Of a DNA stretch of 52,858 nucleotides, positions 33,591 through 42,732 are shown piece after piece. How positions within the stretch are numbered: position 1 is the first letter of the stretch; every line of letters starts with the position of its first letter. The stretch is from contig CAMLJM010000023.1 of NCBI GenBank assembly GCA_946480475.1, positions 1 to 52,858 of the forward strand, in the 5' to 3' direction. The notes below the pieces were generated by a model. The model had not been told where the DNA came from, did not search any database, and was given only the letters and a program-made list of their open reading frames with translations. Position numbers and translations under genes: made by a program. The stretch is from an uncultured Alphaproteobacteria bacterium (GTDB lineage: Bacteria; Pseudomonadota; Alphaproteobacteria; Micavibrionales; Micavibrionaceae).

Positions 33591-34343
33591 ATGGAAACAG
33601 ACCTCCTTCTTTATATAGCGGCCGGTTTTCTGGCGCAGATTGTCGATGGCAGCCTGAGCATGGCATACGGCCTCACGGCCTCCAGCATGCTACTGACCGC
33701 AGGTCTACCCGCCGCCACAGTCAGCGCCACAGTGCATGCGGCAGAATGCTTCACAACGGGAGCCTCCGCACTCTCTCACCGCGCCTTTGGTAATATCGAT
33801 AAAGCCTTGTTCAAAAAATTGATCTTGCCCGCTGTCGCAGGCGCCATTATCGGCGCCTATATTCTATCCAGCCTTGCTGTGGGAATGCTGCGCCCGTTTA
33901 TCGCCGCCTATCTCGTACTGATGGGCATCATTATTCTATATAAAGTCTGGCATGACTTTCCTTCACGTCGCGTCACAAGCTATACCCGCCTTCTGGGATT
34001 TTTTGGTGCCACGATTGATGCCATTGGCGGTGGTGGATGGGGCCCCATCGTAGCCAGCAATCTTGCCGCACGCGGCAATGACATCCGCACGACGGTTGGC
34101 ACCGTGATCGCTGTTGAATTCTTCGTGACGCTGGCAGCATCTATCACATTCCTGCTGACAATGGGCCTCCAGCATCTTGATATTATCCTGGCGCTGGCAG
34201 GCGGCGGCATCCTCGCCGCACCACTCGGAGCACTCATCGTCAAGAAAATACCGATAAAACCATTTATGATCTTTGTCGGCCTCTTCATCATTGCGATGGG
34301 AACATATAACTTTGTGAAAGCGGTAGGTTGGGTACCAGCCTAA
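33591..34343 (+). CDS. TauE/SafE-family (DUF81) sulfite or sulfonate exporter-like permease
   Basis: About seven to eight transmembrane helices over 250 residues. The N-terminal GFLAQIVDGSLSMAYGLTAS matches the TauE/SafE repeat start, and the second repeat has GFFGATIDAIGGGGWGPIVAS, the family hallmark. Substrate unknown; family members export sulfite, sulfoacetate or related organosulfur anions. It stands alone between the cold-shock gene and the convergent uvrB. Confidence 0.9.
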   Translation: METDLLLYIAAGFLAQIVDGSLSMAYGLTASSMLLTAGLPAATVSATVHAAECFTTGASALSHRAFGNIDKALFKKLILPAVAGAIIGAYILSSLAVGMLRPFIAAYLVLMGIIILYKVWHDFPSRRVTSYTRLLGFFGATIDAIGGGGWGPIVASNLAARGNDIRTTVGTVIAVEFFVTLAASITFLLTMGLQHLDIILALAGGGILAAPLGALIVKKIPIKPFMIFVGLFIIAMGTYNFVKAVGWVPA

Positions 34344-34347
34344 ACAA

Positions 34348-36426
34348 TCATAACGCCTGATCATTCGCCATGAACAGATCCATCTGCTCCAGACGCTTCA
34401 CCTCATCACGCAGATGCGCCGCCTCTTCAAATTCCAGCTCTTCCGCCGCCTTGATCATTTTAGATTTCAGCTTATTAATATATTTGCGCAGCGCCTGCGG
34501 TGAACGCATGAACTCTTCGGTTTCACGATCCGCAAAGCCTGCTGCTTTAGCTACCACGACACGGTCACCCTGCTCGTAAACGCTTTCAAGAATATCGTTG
34601 ATATTCTTCTTCACCGATTCAGGAGTAATGCCATGCGCAGCATTATATTCAAGCTGCTTCTCGCGTCGGCGCCCCGTTTCTTCCAGCGCCGCTTCCATGC
34701 TCTTGGTGCGCTTATCAGCGTATAGTATGGCCTTGCCATCCACGTTACGCGCAGCCCGTCCAATCGTCTGGATCAGTGACGTGCGGGAACGCAAATAACC
34801 TTCCTTATCCGCATCCAGAATCGCCACCAGCATGCATTCAGGAATATCCAGACCCTCACGCAGCAAGTTGATACCGATCAATACATCATAAGCCCCCAGA
34901 CGCAGATCACGGATAATCTCGATCCGTTCCAGCGTATCCACATCACTGTGCAGGTAACGCACTTTCAGGCCATGTTCCGCCAGATATTCGGTCAGATCTT
35001 CGGCCATTTTCTTGGTCAGCGTCGTCACCAGAACACGCCCACCCTTTTCAACCACTTTGCGGCATTCACCCATTAGATCATCGACCTGATGCGCTGTCGG
35101 ACGAATTTCCACAGGAGGATCGACAAGCCCCGTCGGACGCACGACCTGCTCAACAAAGACACCGCCTGTTTGCTCCAGTTCCCAATTACCGGGCGTTGCC
35201 GAAACAAACACGGTTTCCGGACGAATAGCCTCCCATTCCTCGAACTTCAAGGGGCGGTTATCAAGACAACTGGGCAAGCGGAAGCCATATTCAGATAATG
35301 TTGATTTACGCGCGCGGTCACCATGATACATGCCGTTTAACTGCGGCACCATCACGTGGCTTTCATCCAAAATCATCAACGCATCTTTAGGCAGGTATTC
35401 AATCAATGTCGGCGGTGGCTCACCGGGGGCGCGGCCCGTCAGGTAACGTGAGTAATTTTCAATCCCGGAACAGATACCTGTCGCCTGCAACATCTCTAGA
35501 TCAAACATGGTGCGTTGTTCCAGTCGTTGTGCTTCCAGCAACTTGCCATTCGCACGGTAATATTCCAGTCGGTCTTTCAATTCGGCTTTAATACCCTGAA
35601 TCGCCTGCTGCATAGTTGGACCCGGCGTAATATAGTGACTATTCGCATATACACGCACACCATCCATCTTGACGAATTTTTCACCCGTCAGCGGGTCAAA
35701 TTCCGTAATTTCTTCCAATTCGTCCCCGAACAGGGAAAAACGCCACGCTTTATCTTCATAGTGAACCGGGAATAATTCCACCGTATCGCCACGCACGCGG
35801 AATGAACCGCGCTCGAACGCAATATCGTTACGTTTATATTGCAAGGTAATGAACTGGCGGATCAACTCTTCACGATCAATGCGCTGGCCCTTATGCAGGT
35901 CGATGACCATCGCTTGATAGTCTTCTTTCGAACCAATACCGTAAATGCACGATACGGACGCCACGATGATCACATCACGGCGCTCAAACAACGCTCGCGT
36001 CGCCGCGTGCCGCATCCGGTCAATCTGTTCGTTGATCGCAGAATCTTTTTCGATGAAAGTGTCTGTGCGCGGCACATAGGCTTCGGGCTGATAGTAATCG
36101 TAATAAGATACGAAATACTCCACAGCATTATCGGGAAAGAATGCTTTCATCTCGCCATACAATTGTGCGGCCAGCGTTTTATTGGGCGCCATGATCAGCG
36201 TCGGTTTCTGTGTCGCTTCGATCACATGCGCCATGGTGAAGGTCTTGCCGGAACCCGTAACCCCCAGCAGAACCTGATTTCGCTCCTGCGCCTTTATACC
36301 TTCCAGCAGCTGACGAATAGCCTCGGGCTGATCACCAGAAGGCTTAAAGTCAGACACCACTTTAAACGGGCGAGACTGATCGGGGGAAGCAATATAAATA
36401 TCGGGTTTCTTAACGGACTCAGGCAT
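34348..36426 (-). CDS. uvrB: Excinuclease ABC subunit B
   Basis: Damage-verification helicase of nucleotide excision repair. Walker A is GVTGSGKT (residues 55-62); the beta-hairpin region contains [12 protein letters not shown]; Walker B is LMILDESHV; helicase motifs V/VI are LREGLDIPE and TIGRAARN; the C-terminal UVR domain ends the protein ([19 protein letters not shown]). 692 residues is usual. The ATG sits inside an 11-bp inverted repeat, and no Shine-Dalgarno sequence precedes it; a promoter ending at the start codon predicts a leaderless message. Confidence 0.98.
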   Translation of the reverse strand: MPESVKKPDIYIASPDQSRPFKVVSDFKPSGDQPEAIRQLLEGIKAQERNQVLLGVTGSGKTFTMAHVIEATQKPTLIMAPNKTLAAQLYGEMKAFFPDNAVEYFVSYYDYYQPEAYVPRTDTFIEKDSAINEQIDRMRHAATRALFERRDVIIVASVSCIYGIGSKEDYQAMVIDLHKGQRIDREELIRQFITLQYKRNDIAFERGSFRVRGDTVELFPVHYEDKAWRFSLFGDELEEITEFDPLTGEKFVKMDGVRVYANSHYITPGPTMQQAIQGIKAELKDRLEYYRANGKLLEAQRLEQRTMFDLEMLQATGICSGIENYSRYLTGRAPGEPPPTLIEYLPKDALMILDESHVMVPQLNGMYHGDRARKSTLSEYGFRLPSCLDNRPLKFEEWEAIRPETVFVSATPGNWELEQTGGVFVEQVVRPTGLVDPPVEIRPTAHQVDDLMGECRKVVEKGGRVLVTTLTKKMAEDLTEYLAEHGLKVRYLHSDVDTLERIEIIRDLRLGAYDVLIGINLLREGLDIPECMLVAILDADKEGYLRSRTSLIQTIGRAARNVDGKAILYADKRTKSMEAALEETGRRREKQLEYNAAHGITPESVKKNINDILESVYEQGDRVVVAKAAGFADRETEEFMRSPQALRKYINKLKSKMIKAAEELEFEEAAHLRDEVKRLEQMDLFMANDQAL

Positions 36427-36461
36427 GCCAAATATATAGAATTCGGCATGCCTGACAGCAA
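36419..36461 (-). promoter_or_regulatory. uvrB promoter with 11-bp perfect inverted repeat over the start codon
   Basis: TCAGGCATGCC (36419-36429) and GGCATGCCTGA (36445-36455) are perfect inverted repeats separated by 15 nt. On the minus strand TTGCTG (36456-36461), 17-nt spacer and TATATA (36433-36438) form a promoter whose -10 box lies in the loop and ends six bases before the ATG. The repeat could be an operator flanking the -10 box, or an RNA hairpin if transcription starts further upstream. Confidence 0.55.
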
Positions 36462-36487
36462 GAAAAATACAGCACGTTACTTATAAA

Positions 36488-36730
36488 TTACTTGCGAATC
36501 CGTTCATTGAACACAGGTTCAGCATTACGTTCGGTTTGTACAGTTTCACGGGTTGATACGGTCGTATCTGAAACACGGGCGCAACGCCCGTCGTATATAG
36601 CCACGCCAGAGCCGGATGTACGATTGCCATAAGGGGTACGGTTATAATCATCTTCACGTGGACAGGATGCGCAGGCGCTTAAAGATATAACTCCACCAAC
36701 AAGAATTACGCTTTTAAGAAATGCATTCAT
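36488..36730 (-). CDS. Small lipoprotein, paralogue of the one at 32713
   Basis: 80 residues with a lipoprotein signal (lipobox ISLSAC, Cys20). The body has YGNRTSGSGVAIYDGRC, followed by a Thr/Glu linker, and ends in PVFNERIRK. It shares the YGN-RT-GSGV block and the C-terminal PVFN...RK with the lipoprotein at 32713. Three further cysteines (ASCPR, GRCAR) could form a disulfide. It stands alone upstream of uvrB on the same strand. Confidence 0.75.
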   Translation of the reverse strand: MNAFLKSVILVGGVISLSACASCPREDDYNRTPYGNRTSGSGVAIYDGRCARVSDTTVSTRETVQTERNAEPVFNERIRK

Positions 36731-36853
36731 GATTTTACCTTTGTTTCTAAACGGTTATATTTCTTCCCACGCAAATGGCCCGAACGCTACAAAAGTTCCC
36801 TGTTTCGCCATAATCGACGTTCTATATATTAAGGAACCGCCAAGGAGACGCAT

Positions 36854-38296
36854 ATGCCTATACGTAACATCATCCTGAGCTTGATTACTTTACTCATGCT
36901 TGTACCGGCAAGTAGTAACGCTCAGACATTTGATCAACTGGCGACAGGCGGGGTTGGCGGCTGGCTGAATGTGAAACGTCCTTTGACAGTCAATGATATG
37001 AAAGGTCGTTTGGTATTGCTTGATTTCTGGACCTATGGCTGCATCAATTGCATGCAGATTGCCCCTGACCTTGAGAAGCTGGAAGAGATGTTCGGTGACC
37101 GCTTGCTGATCATCAGCGTACATTCTGCAAAGTTTAAAGGTGAGCAAGGCAGCGACCGCATTCTGGAAGCCGCCAAGCGCTTTGGCCTGAAGCACCCCGT
37201 AGCTAACGACTCGGATTATGCTATCTGGAAATCTCACAAAGTAAACGCATGGCCTACATTAATTCTGCTAGGTCCGGGCGGCACTGAGCTTAATCGTTAT
37301 GTCGGCGAAGGCCACCTGGAGCAGATTAAGGCTGATATCGTTAAGAATATGCGGCAGGTGACAAATACATCATCTATTGCAGCATTGGTTGATGGCGAGA
37401 ATGCTAAAGGCACCCTTTCCTTCCCCGCACGCTTGGCTGCTGGCCCGGAAGGGACCTTATTCGTTGCCGATACAGGTCACCACCGCATTCTTGAAATCGA
37501 TCAGAACGGCAAGATCAAAACTACGATTGGCAACGGTGCGCGCGGCCTGAAAGATGGCAGCTATAACAATGCGCAGTTTAATCTGCCACGGGGATTAGTC
37601 GTACTGGATGACAAACTTTATATTGCCGATACGAACAATCACGCGATCCGCAAAATTGATCTTAAAAAACAAATCGTAACCACAATTGCTGGGCATGGCC
37701 AGAAAGGCAATATTGCATCACCTTGGGATTTGGAAGTTTTAGGGGATAACAATAATATCGCTGTCGCTATGGCTGGCCATCATCAGCTCTGGTCATTGAA
37801 CACACGAAATGAGAAACTGTCACCTTTAGCAGGCAGCCAGTTGGAAGCATTAAAAGATGGCCGCGCAAATATTGCCGCCCTCGCCCAGCCTAGCGGACTT
37901 TCCTACATGCCCGATACGCTCTTTTTTGTAGATGCTGAAAGCTCGGCCTTACGAGTCCTTCAGGATGGCAACATCAAAACATTGATTGGCACAGGCCTGT
38001 TCGACTTCGGCAAGGAAGATGGCACATACCCCCATGCAAAATTACAGCATCCGCAAGGCTTAGCGGCTAATGCAGACAGCATTTATATTGCCGATACATA
38101 TAACGACGCCATTCGTGTTTATGACCGCAAGACAAATACACTTTCAACGCTTGATCTGCCAGCGGACAGCTTGCGTGAGCCAGGGGATGTCCTGCTTCTT
38201 GATCGCAAACTCTGGATTGCCGATACCAATCATCATACGATCAAGGTTTATGATATTGATTCCAAAATATTGAATGAAGTGAGTATCAATCCATGA
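36854..38296 (+). CDS. Thioredoxin-like/NHL-repeat protein (NHLRC2-like)
   Basis: A signal peptide (MPIRNIILSLITLLMLVPAS, cleavage near SNA) is followed by a thioredoxin-like domain with the CxxC pair CINC in LDFWTYGCINCMQIAPDLE (about residues 56-75) and the cis-Pro in NAWPTLILL. Residues ~180-480 are five to six NHL beta-propeller blades (e.g. RLAAGPEGTLFVADTGHHRI, LPRGLVVLDDKLYIADTNNH). The architecture matches NHLRC2-type proteins, here exported. It overlaps the nitroreductase gene by four bases. A periplasmic disulfide or redox function is inferred. Confidence 0.88.
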   Translation: MPIRNIILSLITLLMLVPASSNAQTFDQLATGGVGGWLNVKRPLTVNDMKGRLVLLDFWTYGCINCMQIAPDLEKLEEMFGDRLLIISVHSAKFKGEQGSDRILEAAKRFGLKHPVANDSDYAIWKSHKVNAWPTLILLGPGGTELNRYVGEGHLEQIKADIVKNMRQVTNTSSIAALVDGENAKGTLSFPARLAAGPEGTLFVADTGHHRILEIDQNGKIKTTIGNGARGLKDGSYNNAQFNLPRGLVVLDDKLYIADTNNHAIRKIDLKKQIVTTIAGHGQKGNIASPWDLEVLGDNNNIAVAMAGHHQLWSLNTRNEKLSPLAGSQLEALKDGRANIAALAQPSGLSYMPDTLFFVDAESSALRVLQDGNIKTLIGTGLFDFGKEDGTYPHAKLQHPQGLAANADSIYIADTYNDAIRVYDRKTNTLSTLDLPADSLREPGDVLLLDRKLWIADTNHHTIKVYDIDSKILNEVSINP

Positions 38297-38943
38297 CTGA
38301 ACTGATTGCCGGCAAACACTCGCCTGAACTACTTGATTACCTTGCCCGCCGCCGTAGCATCCCCTTAAAAGATATGGGAGGGCCAGGCCCCGATGATGAA
38401 CAGATCAGAACTATAATCGCCACCGCTTCACGCGTGCCCGATCACGGGAAACTCTTCCCCTGGCACTTTATCGTTTTCAAGGGCGATGCCCGTACGAAAA
38501 TGGGCACAATCCTGAAAGAAGCCCTATTCAAAAAAGAACCCGGCGCCCCGGCAGAAAAGCTCGCACAGGAAGAGGCCCGTTTCATGCGCGCCCCTGTCGT
38601 GATCGCCGTTATTTCACGCATTCGCCCCGCCAAGCATCCGCGCTGGGAACAATATCTTTCCGCTGGTGCTGCCTGCCAGAATTTATGCCTGACAGCCAAT
38701 GCCATGGGGTTTGCCACGAATTGGCTGACGGAATGGTGCTCCTTTGATCAAAACGTGCATCAGGCTCTGGGCCTCGATGACCGGGACCGCATCGCCGGAT
38801 TCATCTATATCGGCACCCCCGCCAAAATGCCCGAAGAACGCCCGCGGCCAGATGCAGACCTGCTGACCACCTGGTGGGATGGTAAATCCCCCTTAAACCG
38901 TGGCGATTCCTACGATAAAACCGAATTTAAACTTCCGGATTAA
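38293..38943 (+). CDS. Nitroreductase-family FMN oxidoreductase (YdjA-like)
   Basis: Single-domain nitroreductase of 216 residues: RRSIPLKDMGGPGPDDEQI at the N-terminus, RVPDHGKLFPWHFIVF (FMN-binding Arg/His region), SAGAACQNLCLTANAMGFAT and GFIYIGTP. The NADPH or NADH preference is unknown. Coupled by an ATGA overlap to the thioredoxin/NHL gene, although one product is exported and the other is cytoplasmic. Confidence 0.9.
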   Translation: MTELIAGKHSPELLDYLARRRSIPLKDMGGPGPDDEQIRTIIATASRVPDHGKLFPWHFIVFKGDARTKMGTILKEALFKKEPGAPAEKLAQEEARFMRAPVVIAVISRIRPAKHPRWEQYLSAGAACQNLCLTANAMGFATNWLTEWCSFDQNVHQALGLDDRDRIAGFIYIGTPAKMPEERPRPDADLLTTWWDGKSPLNRGDSYDKTEFKLPD

Positions 38944-39041
38944 GTAATATCCTTTCAAAAGCATCAGCAGGCTTCAAAAAAGTTTGCGCTTTCCATAGCG
39001 CAATTCTAGCATCGTCCCAAGCCAACAACAGGGACAGGATT

Positions 39042-39518
39042 ATGAGCAAAATCGCAAAATGGGGCGCTGCCGCCCTCGTGACCATCACGGGACAAGCTTT
39101 CGCAAACAATTTCGATGATGAAGTCAAAACATTAGCCCTGAGCGCCAGCCAGATGGCACACAATGCTGTACGTGCCCGCCAGGCCCAAGGCGTATCAACT
39201 GACAATACGGAACGCTTCGCAGCCTTGGTCAAACTGGATCATACATTTATGTACGGCAACCATGCCTCATTAGCCGCTAGTGAAGGTGTAAAAATAAATG
39301 CTGCATTGGGTGATCATTCAGCACTGAATGACAGCGTCCAATCCTGCCGGAATGCTCTGGAAGAAAATCTGTCAACAGCAGCACGCCTGGATTTTGTAAT
39401 CGCCTGTCAGGGCAAATTGCAGGATCTGAGCAACCACAAAATCCTGACCGTAGATACAGCCAGACTGGAACGGCAGAGGAAAGAAGCGGCGCAAATCAAG
39501 CAACAGTTAAATGGCTGA
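39042..39518 (+). CDS. Secreted protein of unknown function, 158 residues
   Basis: Not recognised. Signal peptide MSKIAKWGAAALVTITGQAFA with cleavage after QAFA; a mostly helical mature part with two cysteines (SCRNAL, IACQGK) likely to form a disulfide, and a charged helix at the end (RLERQRKEAAQIKQQL). The ribosome binding site ACAGGA is about ten bases upstream. It converges with the putative peptidase gene, nine bases apart. Confidence 0.65.
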   Translation: MSKIAKWGAAALVTITGQAFANNFDDEVKTLALSASQMAHNAVRARQAQGVSTDNTERFAALVKLDHTFMYGNHASLAASEGVKINAALGDHSALNDSVQSCRNALEENLSTAARLDFVIACQGKLQDLSNHKILTVDTARLERQRKEAAQIKQQLNG

Positions 39519-39527
39519 TACCATTTC

Positions 39528-40538
39528 TTACTGACCAAGACTTGTCACATGCGTGGGTTTGCGGAAAGACTCTATCGCTGCTTTCAAAGCCTGCGGCGCC
39601 ACCATTTCAACACCCTTAATCGTCATATTCATATAATGACGCGTTAAGGGCTTGAACTGAGCCGCATCAGCATCAAGGAAAGTTTTATAAGCCGCGCCGG
39701 TTGCCACAAAACAAGGCACGGCATTCATTTTATCCTTGCCCTGCGCGTCTCTGAAGGCCTTCAATAACGGCAATAATTCACCATACACAGGGCTCACTTC
39801 TTCCCAAGTCAGATTCTTGCCTTGGACAGCCTTGGCATCAAGAAACAAACCCGTACTGTGCGCTGTCGGCACAAACCCTGTGCGATTACACATGTCAGAC
39901 ATGGCTCTTACCAGCGCAAGTTTCGTTGCGGTGTCTGCCTGCATGGGCTTGTGCACCGGCAGCTCAGCCAGATGCTGATCGGCATCAACTTCTTTCATGG
40001 TTTTATGAGCATCGCCGTTACGTCTTGGGCAGTGCGAGGCTTCATGTCCTATCAAGGCTGCCGCCAGCTCATCATCTGAAAAAAGCGCCTGTTCAATCGT
40101 ACCGGAGGGAGACTGCAACATCTGGCCCATAACGTCTTTAGCCGAGAACGGATCATCGGCCGTTTTCACCAGGCAATCAGCCTGCAGGAATTGACGCACA
40201 GCCGGATCTTCTAAGGGTATGGCATAAGGGCCATTAACTGAATCACGTTGTGTAAACATAACAGTACGCGCAGCCTCTGCAAAGGCAGGTCCTTTCTCTA
40301 CCCCCGCCAGCCGCAAAGACATGATCACTTGTCCGATATTGTTGGAAGTCAGTATTCTGACCTGATCGCTATCAGAAGCAGCACGAACAAAGGAGCGAGC
40401 CGCCTCTTTGTTCATACCGCGCTGGACCAGATAATCTGCGGCATGTAGTAACTGCAGCGGCTCGACAGCTAGCGCACCCCCGGAAGCTGTCATGGCAGCC
40501 GTATAAGCCAAAGCCTGGAAATATTGTGAAATGCCCAT
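39528..40538 (-). CDS. Putative zinc metallopeptidase-like protein (HEASH motif)
   Basis: 336 residues. An N-terminal hydrophobic stretch (ALAYTAAMTASGGALAV) may be a signal peptide or weak anchor. A zincin-like motif HEASH lies at residues 165-169 (ALIGHEASHCPRR) and an acidic EVDAD at 183-187, the spacing and composition expected for a gluzincin third ligand (compare ExEAD in ImmA/IrrE- and M48-type peptidases). Outside these motifs I recognise nothing, so catalytic activity is inference. The ribosome binding site AGGGAAAC precedes the ATG. Confidence 0.6.
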   Translation of the reverse strand: MGISQYFQALAYTAAMTASGGALAVEPLQLLHAADYLVQRGMNKEAARSFVRAASDSDQVRILTSNNIGQVIMSLRLAGVEKGPAFAEAARTVMFTQRDSVNGPYAIPLEDPAVRQFLQADCLVKTADDPFSAKDVMGQMLQSPSGTIEQALFSDDELAAALIGHEASHCPRRNGDAHKTMKEVDADQHLAELPVHKPMQADTATKLALVRAMSDMCNRTGFVPTAHSTGLFLDAKAVQGKNLTWEEVSPVYGELLPLLKAFRDAQGKDKMNAVPCFVATGAAYKTFLDADAAQFKPLTRHYMNMTIKGVEMVAPQALKAAIESFRKPTHVTSLGQ

Positions 40539-40624
40539 TTTGTTTCCCTGTTAAAAACATCTAACAGCAAAACAAATGGAATTTACAGAAAAATCATGAG
40601 TCCGGCCTTAGCCCTGTTTATTAG

Positions 40625-42130
40625 CTAATCCTTCAAAGGTTTCAAAGTCGGGAAGGCAATGACCTCCCGAATATTATGGGAATTAGTCATCAGCATGACC
40701 AGACGGTCAATACCCATCCCCCAACCACCTGTCGGTGGCAAGCCAAACTCGAGCGCCGTCACGAAATCGTGATCGACCATCATGGCTTCTTCATCGCCGC
40801 TTTCACGTTGGGCAACCTGATCCATAAACCGGTCTAACTGGATTTGCGGATCATTCAACTCGGTAAAGGCATTCGCCAGTTCCCAACCGTTGATGTAGCT
40901 CTCGAAACGTTCAACAAGGCGCGGGTTATTACGGTGCACTTTGGAAAGCGGTGAAATATCAAGCGGATGATCGGTGACATGCGTAGGCTGGATTAAAGTA
41001 TGCTCGACCTTTTCATCAAAAATCGCAGCCACGATCTGCCCCCAGTTGGCAGTAGGCTCAACAAAAACACCAATCTTTTTAGCAGCTTCCTGCGCCTGCT
41101 TCACGTCCATGCTCAGGAAATCAACGCCAGTGGCTTCTTTTACAAGGTCAACCATGCTTTTGCGCGCCCACGGGCTGGCCAGATTGATGATTTTATCTTC
41201 AAACGGAATCTCCAGCGTACCGTGCACAGCCATCGCCACGGTCTGGACCAGCTTCTCGATCAGGTCCATAACATCATTGTAATCCTTATAAGCATGATAG
41301 GATTCAATCATCGTGAATTCAGGGTTGTGTTTGTAAGAAATCCCCTCATTCCGGAAATTGCGGTTAATTTCAAATACGGCATCCGCAAGACCGCCCACAA
41401 TCAGACGCTTTAAATAAAGCTCGGGCGCGATACGCAGGAAGAAGTCAGCATCCAGCGCATTATGATGTGTAACGAAAGGTTTTGCCGAAGCACCACCCAG
41501 GATCGGGTGCATCATCGGTGTTTCAACCTCGATTGCCCCTTCCGATTCCATAAATCTGCGGATTGTCGAAATGATCTTGGAACGCATCAGCAGTTTGCCG
41601 CGGCTTTCCTCGTTCATAATCAGATCGACATAACGTTGACGGTAACGTTGCTCAATATCCGTCAGGCCATGACGTTTCTCCGGCAGCACCTGCAGGGACT
41701 TCGTCAGCATATCGACTTCTTTAGCACGCACAGATAATTCACCGCGCGGTGTACGGCGAATTGTGCCGACAGCACCAACAATATCGCCAATATCCATAAA
41801 ATCGAGTTTCTTGAGCTGATCTTCAGGCATAGAGTCTTTGTGACAGAAGACCTGAATCTTGCCGGTCGGGTCCTGCAGATCGAGGAACATACCATTGTTA
41901 CGCATCGCCATAATACGGCCCGCCACAGCGACACGGTCTTCCGTCTCGACACCAGATTCCAGTTCTTTATATTTATCCTGCAACTCACCCGCTTTATGAG
42001 TGCGATCGAACTTGTGCGGATACGGATCGTGACCCGCTTCTTTCAGCAACGCGAGCTTATGCGCCTTAGCCTCATGCGGATCGGTGATCGCAGGGGCTGT
42101 GTTTTGTGTCGCTGTCGCTTTATCGCTCAT
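40625..42130 (-). CDS. lysS: Lysyl-tRNA synthetase (class II)
   Basis: Charges tRNA-Lys. An OB-fold anticodon domain (AGRIMAMRNNGMFLDLQDPTG) is followed by the class II catalytic domain: motif 1 region RRFMESEGAIEVETPMM, motif 2 FRNEGISYKHNPEFTMIE and motif 3 GGWGMGIDRLVMLM near the C-terminus. 501 residues from the ATG at 42130 (MSDKATATQNTA); the longer frame to 42211 adds 27 hydrophobic residues not typical of the family. No operon partner. Confidence 0.96.
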   Translation of the reverse strand: MSDKATATQNTAPAITDPHEAKAHKLALLKEAGHDPYPHKFDRTHKAGELQDKYKELESGVETEDRVAVAGRIMAMRNNGMFLDLQDPTGKIQVFCHKDSMPEDQLKKLDFMDIGDIVGAVGTIRRTPRGELSVRAKEVDMLTKSLQVLPEKRHGLTDIEQRYRQRYVDLIMNEESRGKLLMRSKIISTIRRFMESEGAIEVETPMMHPILGGASAKPFVTHHNALDADFFLRIAPELYLKRLIVGGLADAVFEINRNFRNEGISYKHNPEFTMIESYHAYKDYNDVMDLIEKLVQTVAMAVHGTLEIPFEDKIINLASPWARKSMVDLVKEATGVDFLSMDVKQAQEAAKKIGVFVEPTANWGQIVAAIFDEKVEHTLIQPTHVTDHPLDISPLSKVHRNNPRLVERFESYINGWELANAFTELNDPQIQLDRFMDQVAQRESGDEEAMMVDHDFVTALEFGLPPTGGWGMGIDRLVMLMTNSHNIREVIAFPTLKPLKD

Positions 42131-42241
42131 AATAATCTCGTGAATTGAAAGTTGTCGTATTACCGAAACTATAAAATAAGAAAAAGGCAAGGAAATCAAG
42201 GCCCAAAGCACATAAAACCAGCCTTTTAGGCCCTAAAAGCA

Positions 42242-42275
42242 GAAGCCCCGCGGGCCAATGAGCACACGGGGCTTC
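42242..42275 (-). terminator. Terminator of the histone-like gene
   Basis: Minus strand: GAAGCCCCG / CGGGGCTTC with a 16-nt loop, then TGCTTTT. Confidence 0.65.
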
Positions 42276-42300
42276 GAAGCAAAAAAACAAAAAGAAGAAA

Positions 42301-42495
42301 TTACTTCTTCTTAGCTACTTTTTTCTTTGCAGTTGTTTTCTTAGCAGCTGGCTTCTTAGCAGCTGTTTTACGAACTACTTTTTTAGCAGTCGTTTTTTTA
42401 GCAGCTACTTTTTTCTTTGCAGCTGGTTTTTTAGCAGCTGTTTTTTTCTTAGCAGCTGGTTTCTTTGCAGTCGTTTTCTTTTTTGCAACAGCCAT
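42301..42495 (-). CDS. Lysine/alanine-rich histone H1-like protein
   Basis: 64 residues made almost entirely of Lys, Ala, Thr, Val and Pro in KKPAAKK / KKTTAKK repeats, resembling the C-terminal tail of histone H1 and bacterial H1-like proteins. It should bind DNA or polyanions electrostatically; no folded domain is present. The repeated codons make low-complexity DNA (recurrent TTAGCAGCT on the plus strand). A GGGAGAAAC ribosome binding site precedes the ATG. Confidence 0.85.
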   Translation of the reverse strand: MAVAKKKTTAKKPAAKKKTAAKKPAAKKKVAAKKTTAKKVVRKTAAKKPAAKKTTAKKKVAKKK

Positions 42496-42544
42496 TTTGT
42501 TTCTCCCACATTATGGCGTCGGGCCTTGCGGCCGACAAAATTTA

Positions 42545-42562
42545 TGTATCACCATTGATACA
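42545..42562. promoter_or_regulatory. Inverted repeat and promoter of the histone-like gene
   Basis: TGTATCA-N4-TGATACA (42545-42562) lies between the gene and a perfect minus-strand -10, TATAAT (42571-42576), whose -35 is weak (TTTTTG, 17-nt spacer). The repeat covers the initial transcribed region, a typical operator position. Beyond it, 42600-42640 is A/T tracts with TGCATTTTTTT repeats and no ORF. Confidence 0.5.
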
Positions 42563-42732
42563 CTTAACAGATTATAGTCGTACAAAATGAAAACAAAAAC
42601 AGAAAAATGCATTTTTTTGCATTTTTTTAAAAAAATGTCTGGACAGGGTATTCATTCAACAGTCGAATTTGAGTGTATAGACTCAAACATATGCAGTTAA
42701 CCAACCATAAACTTTTTCTCAGGAAGACTCTC

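Noticed and set aside
36419..36461. LexA (SOS) box at uvrB
   Set aside because: The alphaproteobacterial GTTC-N7-GTTC direct repeat is absent; the element is a different inverted repeat.
42301..42495. Tandem DNA repeat or CRISPR-like array
   Set aside because: The periodicity comes from KKxxAKK codons of a translated histone-like protein; there are no spacers.
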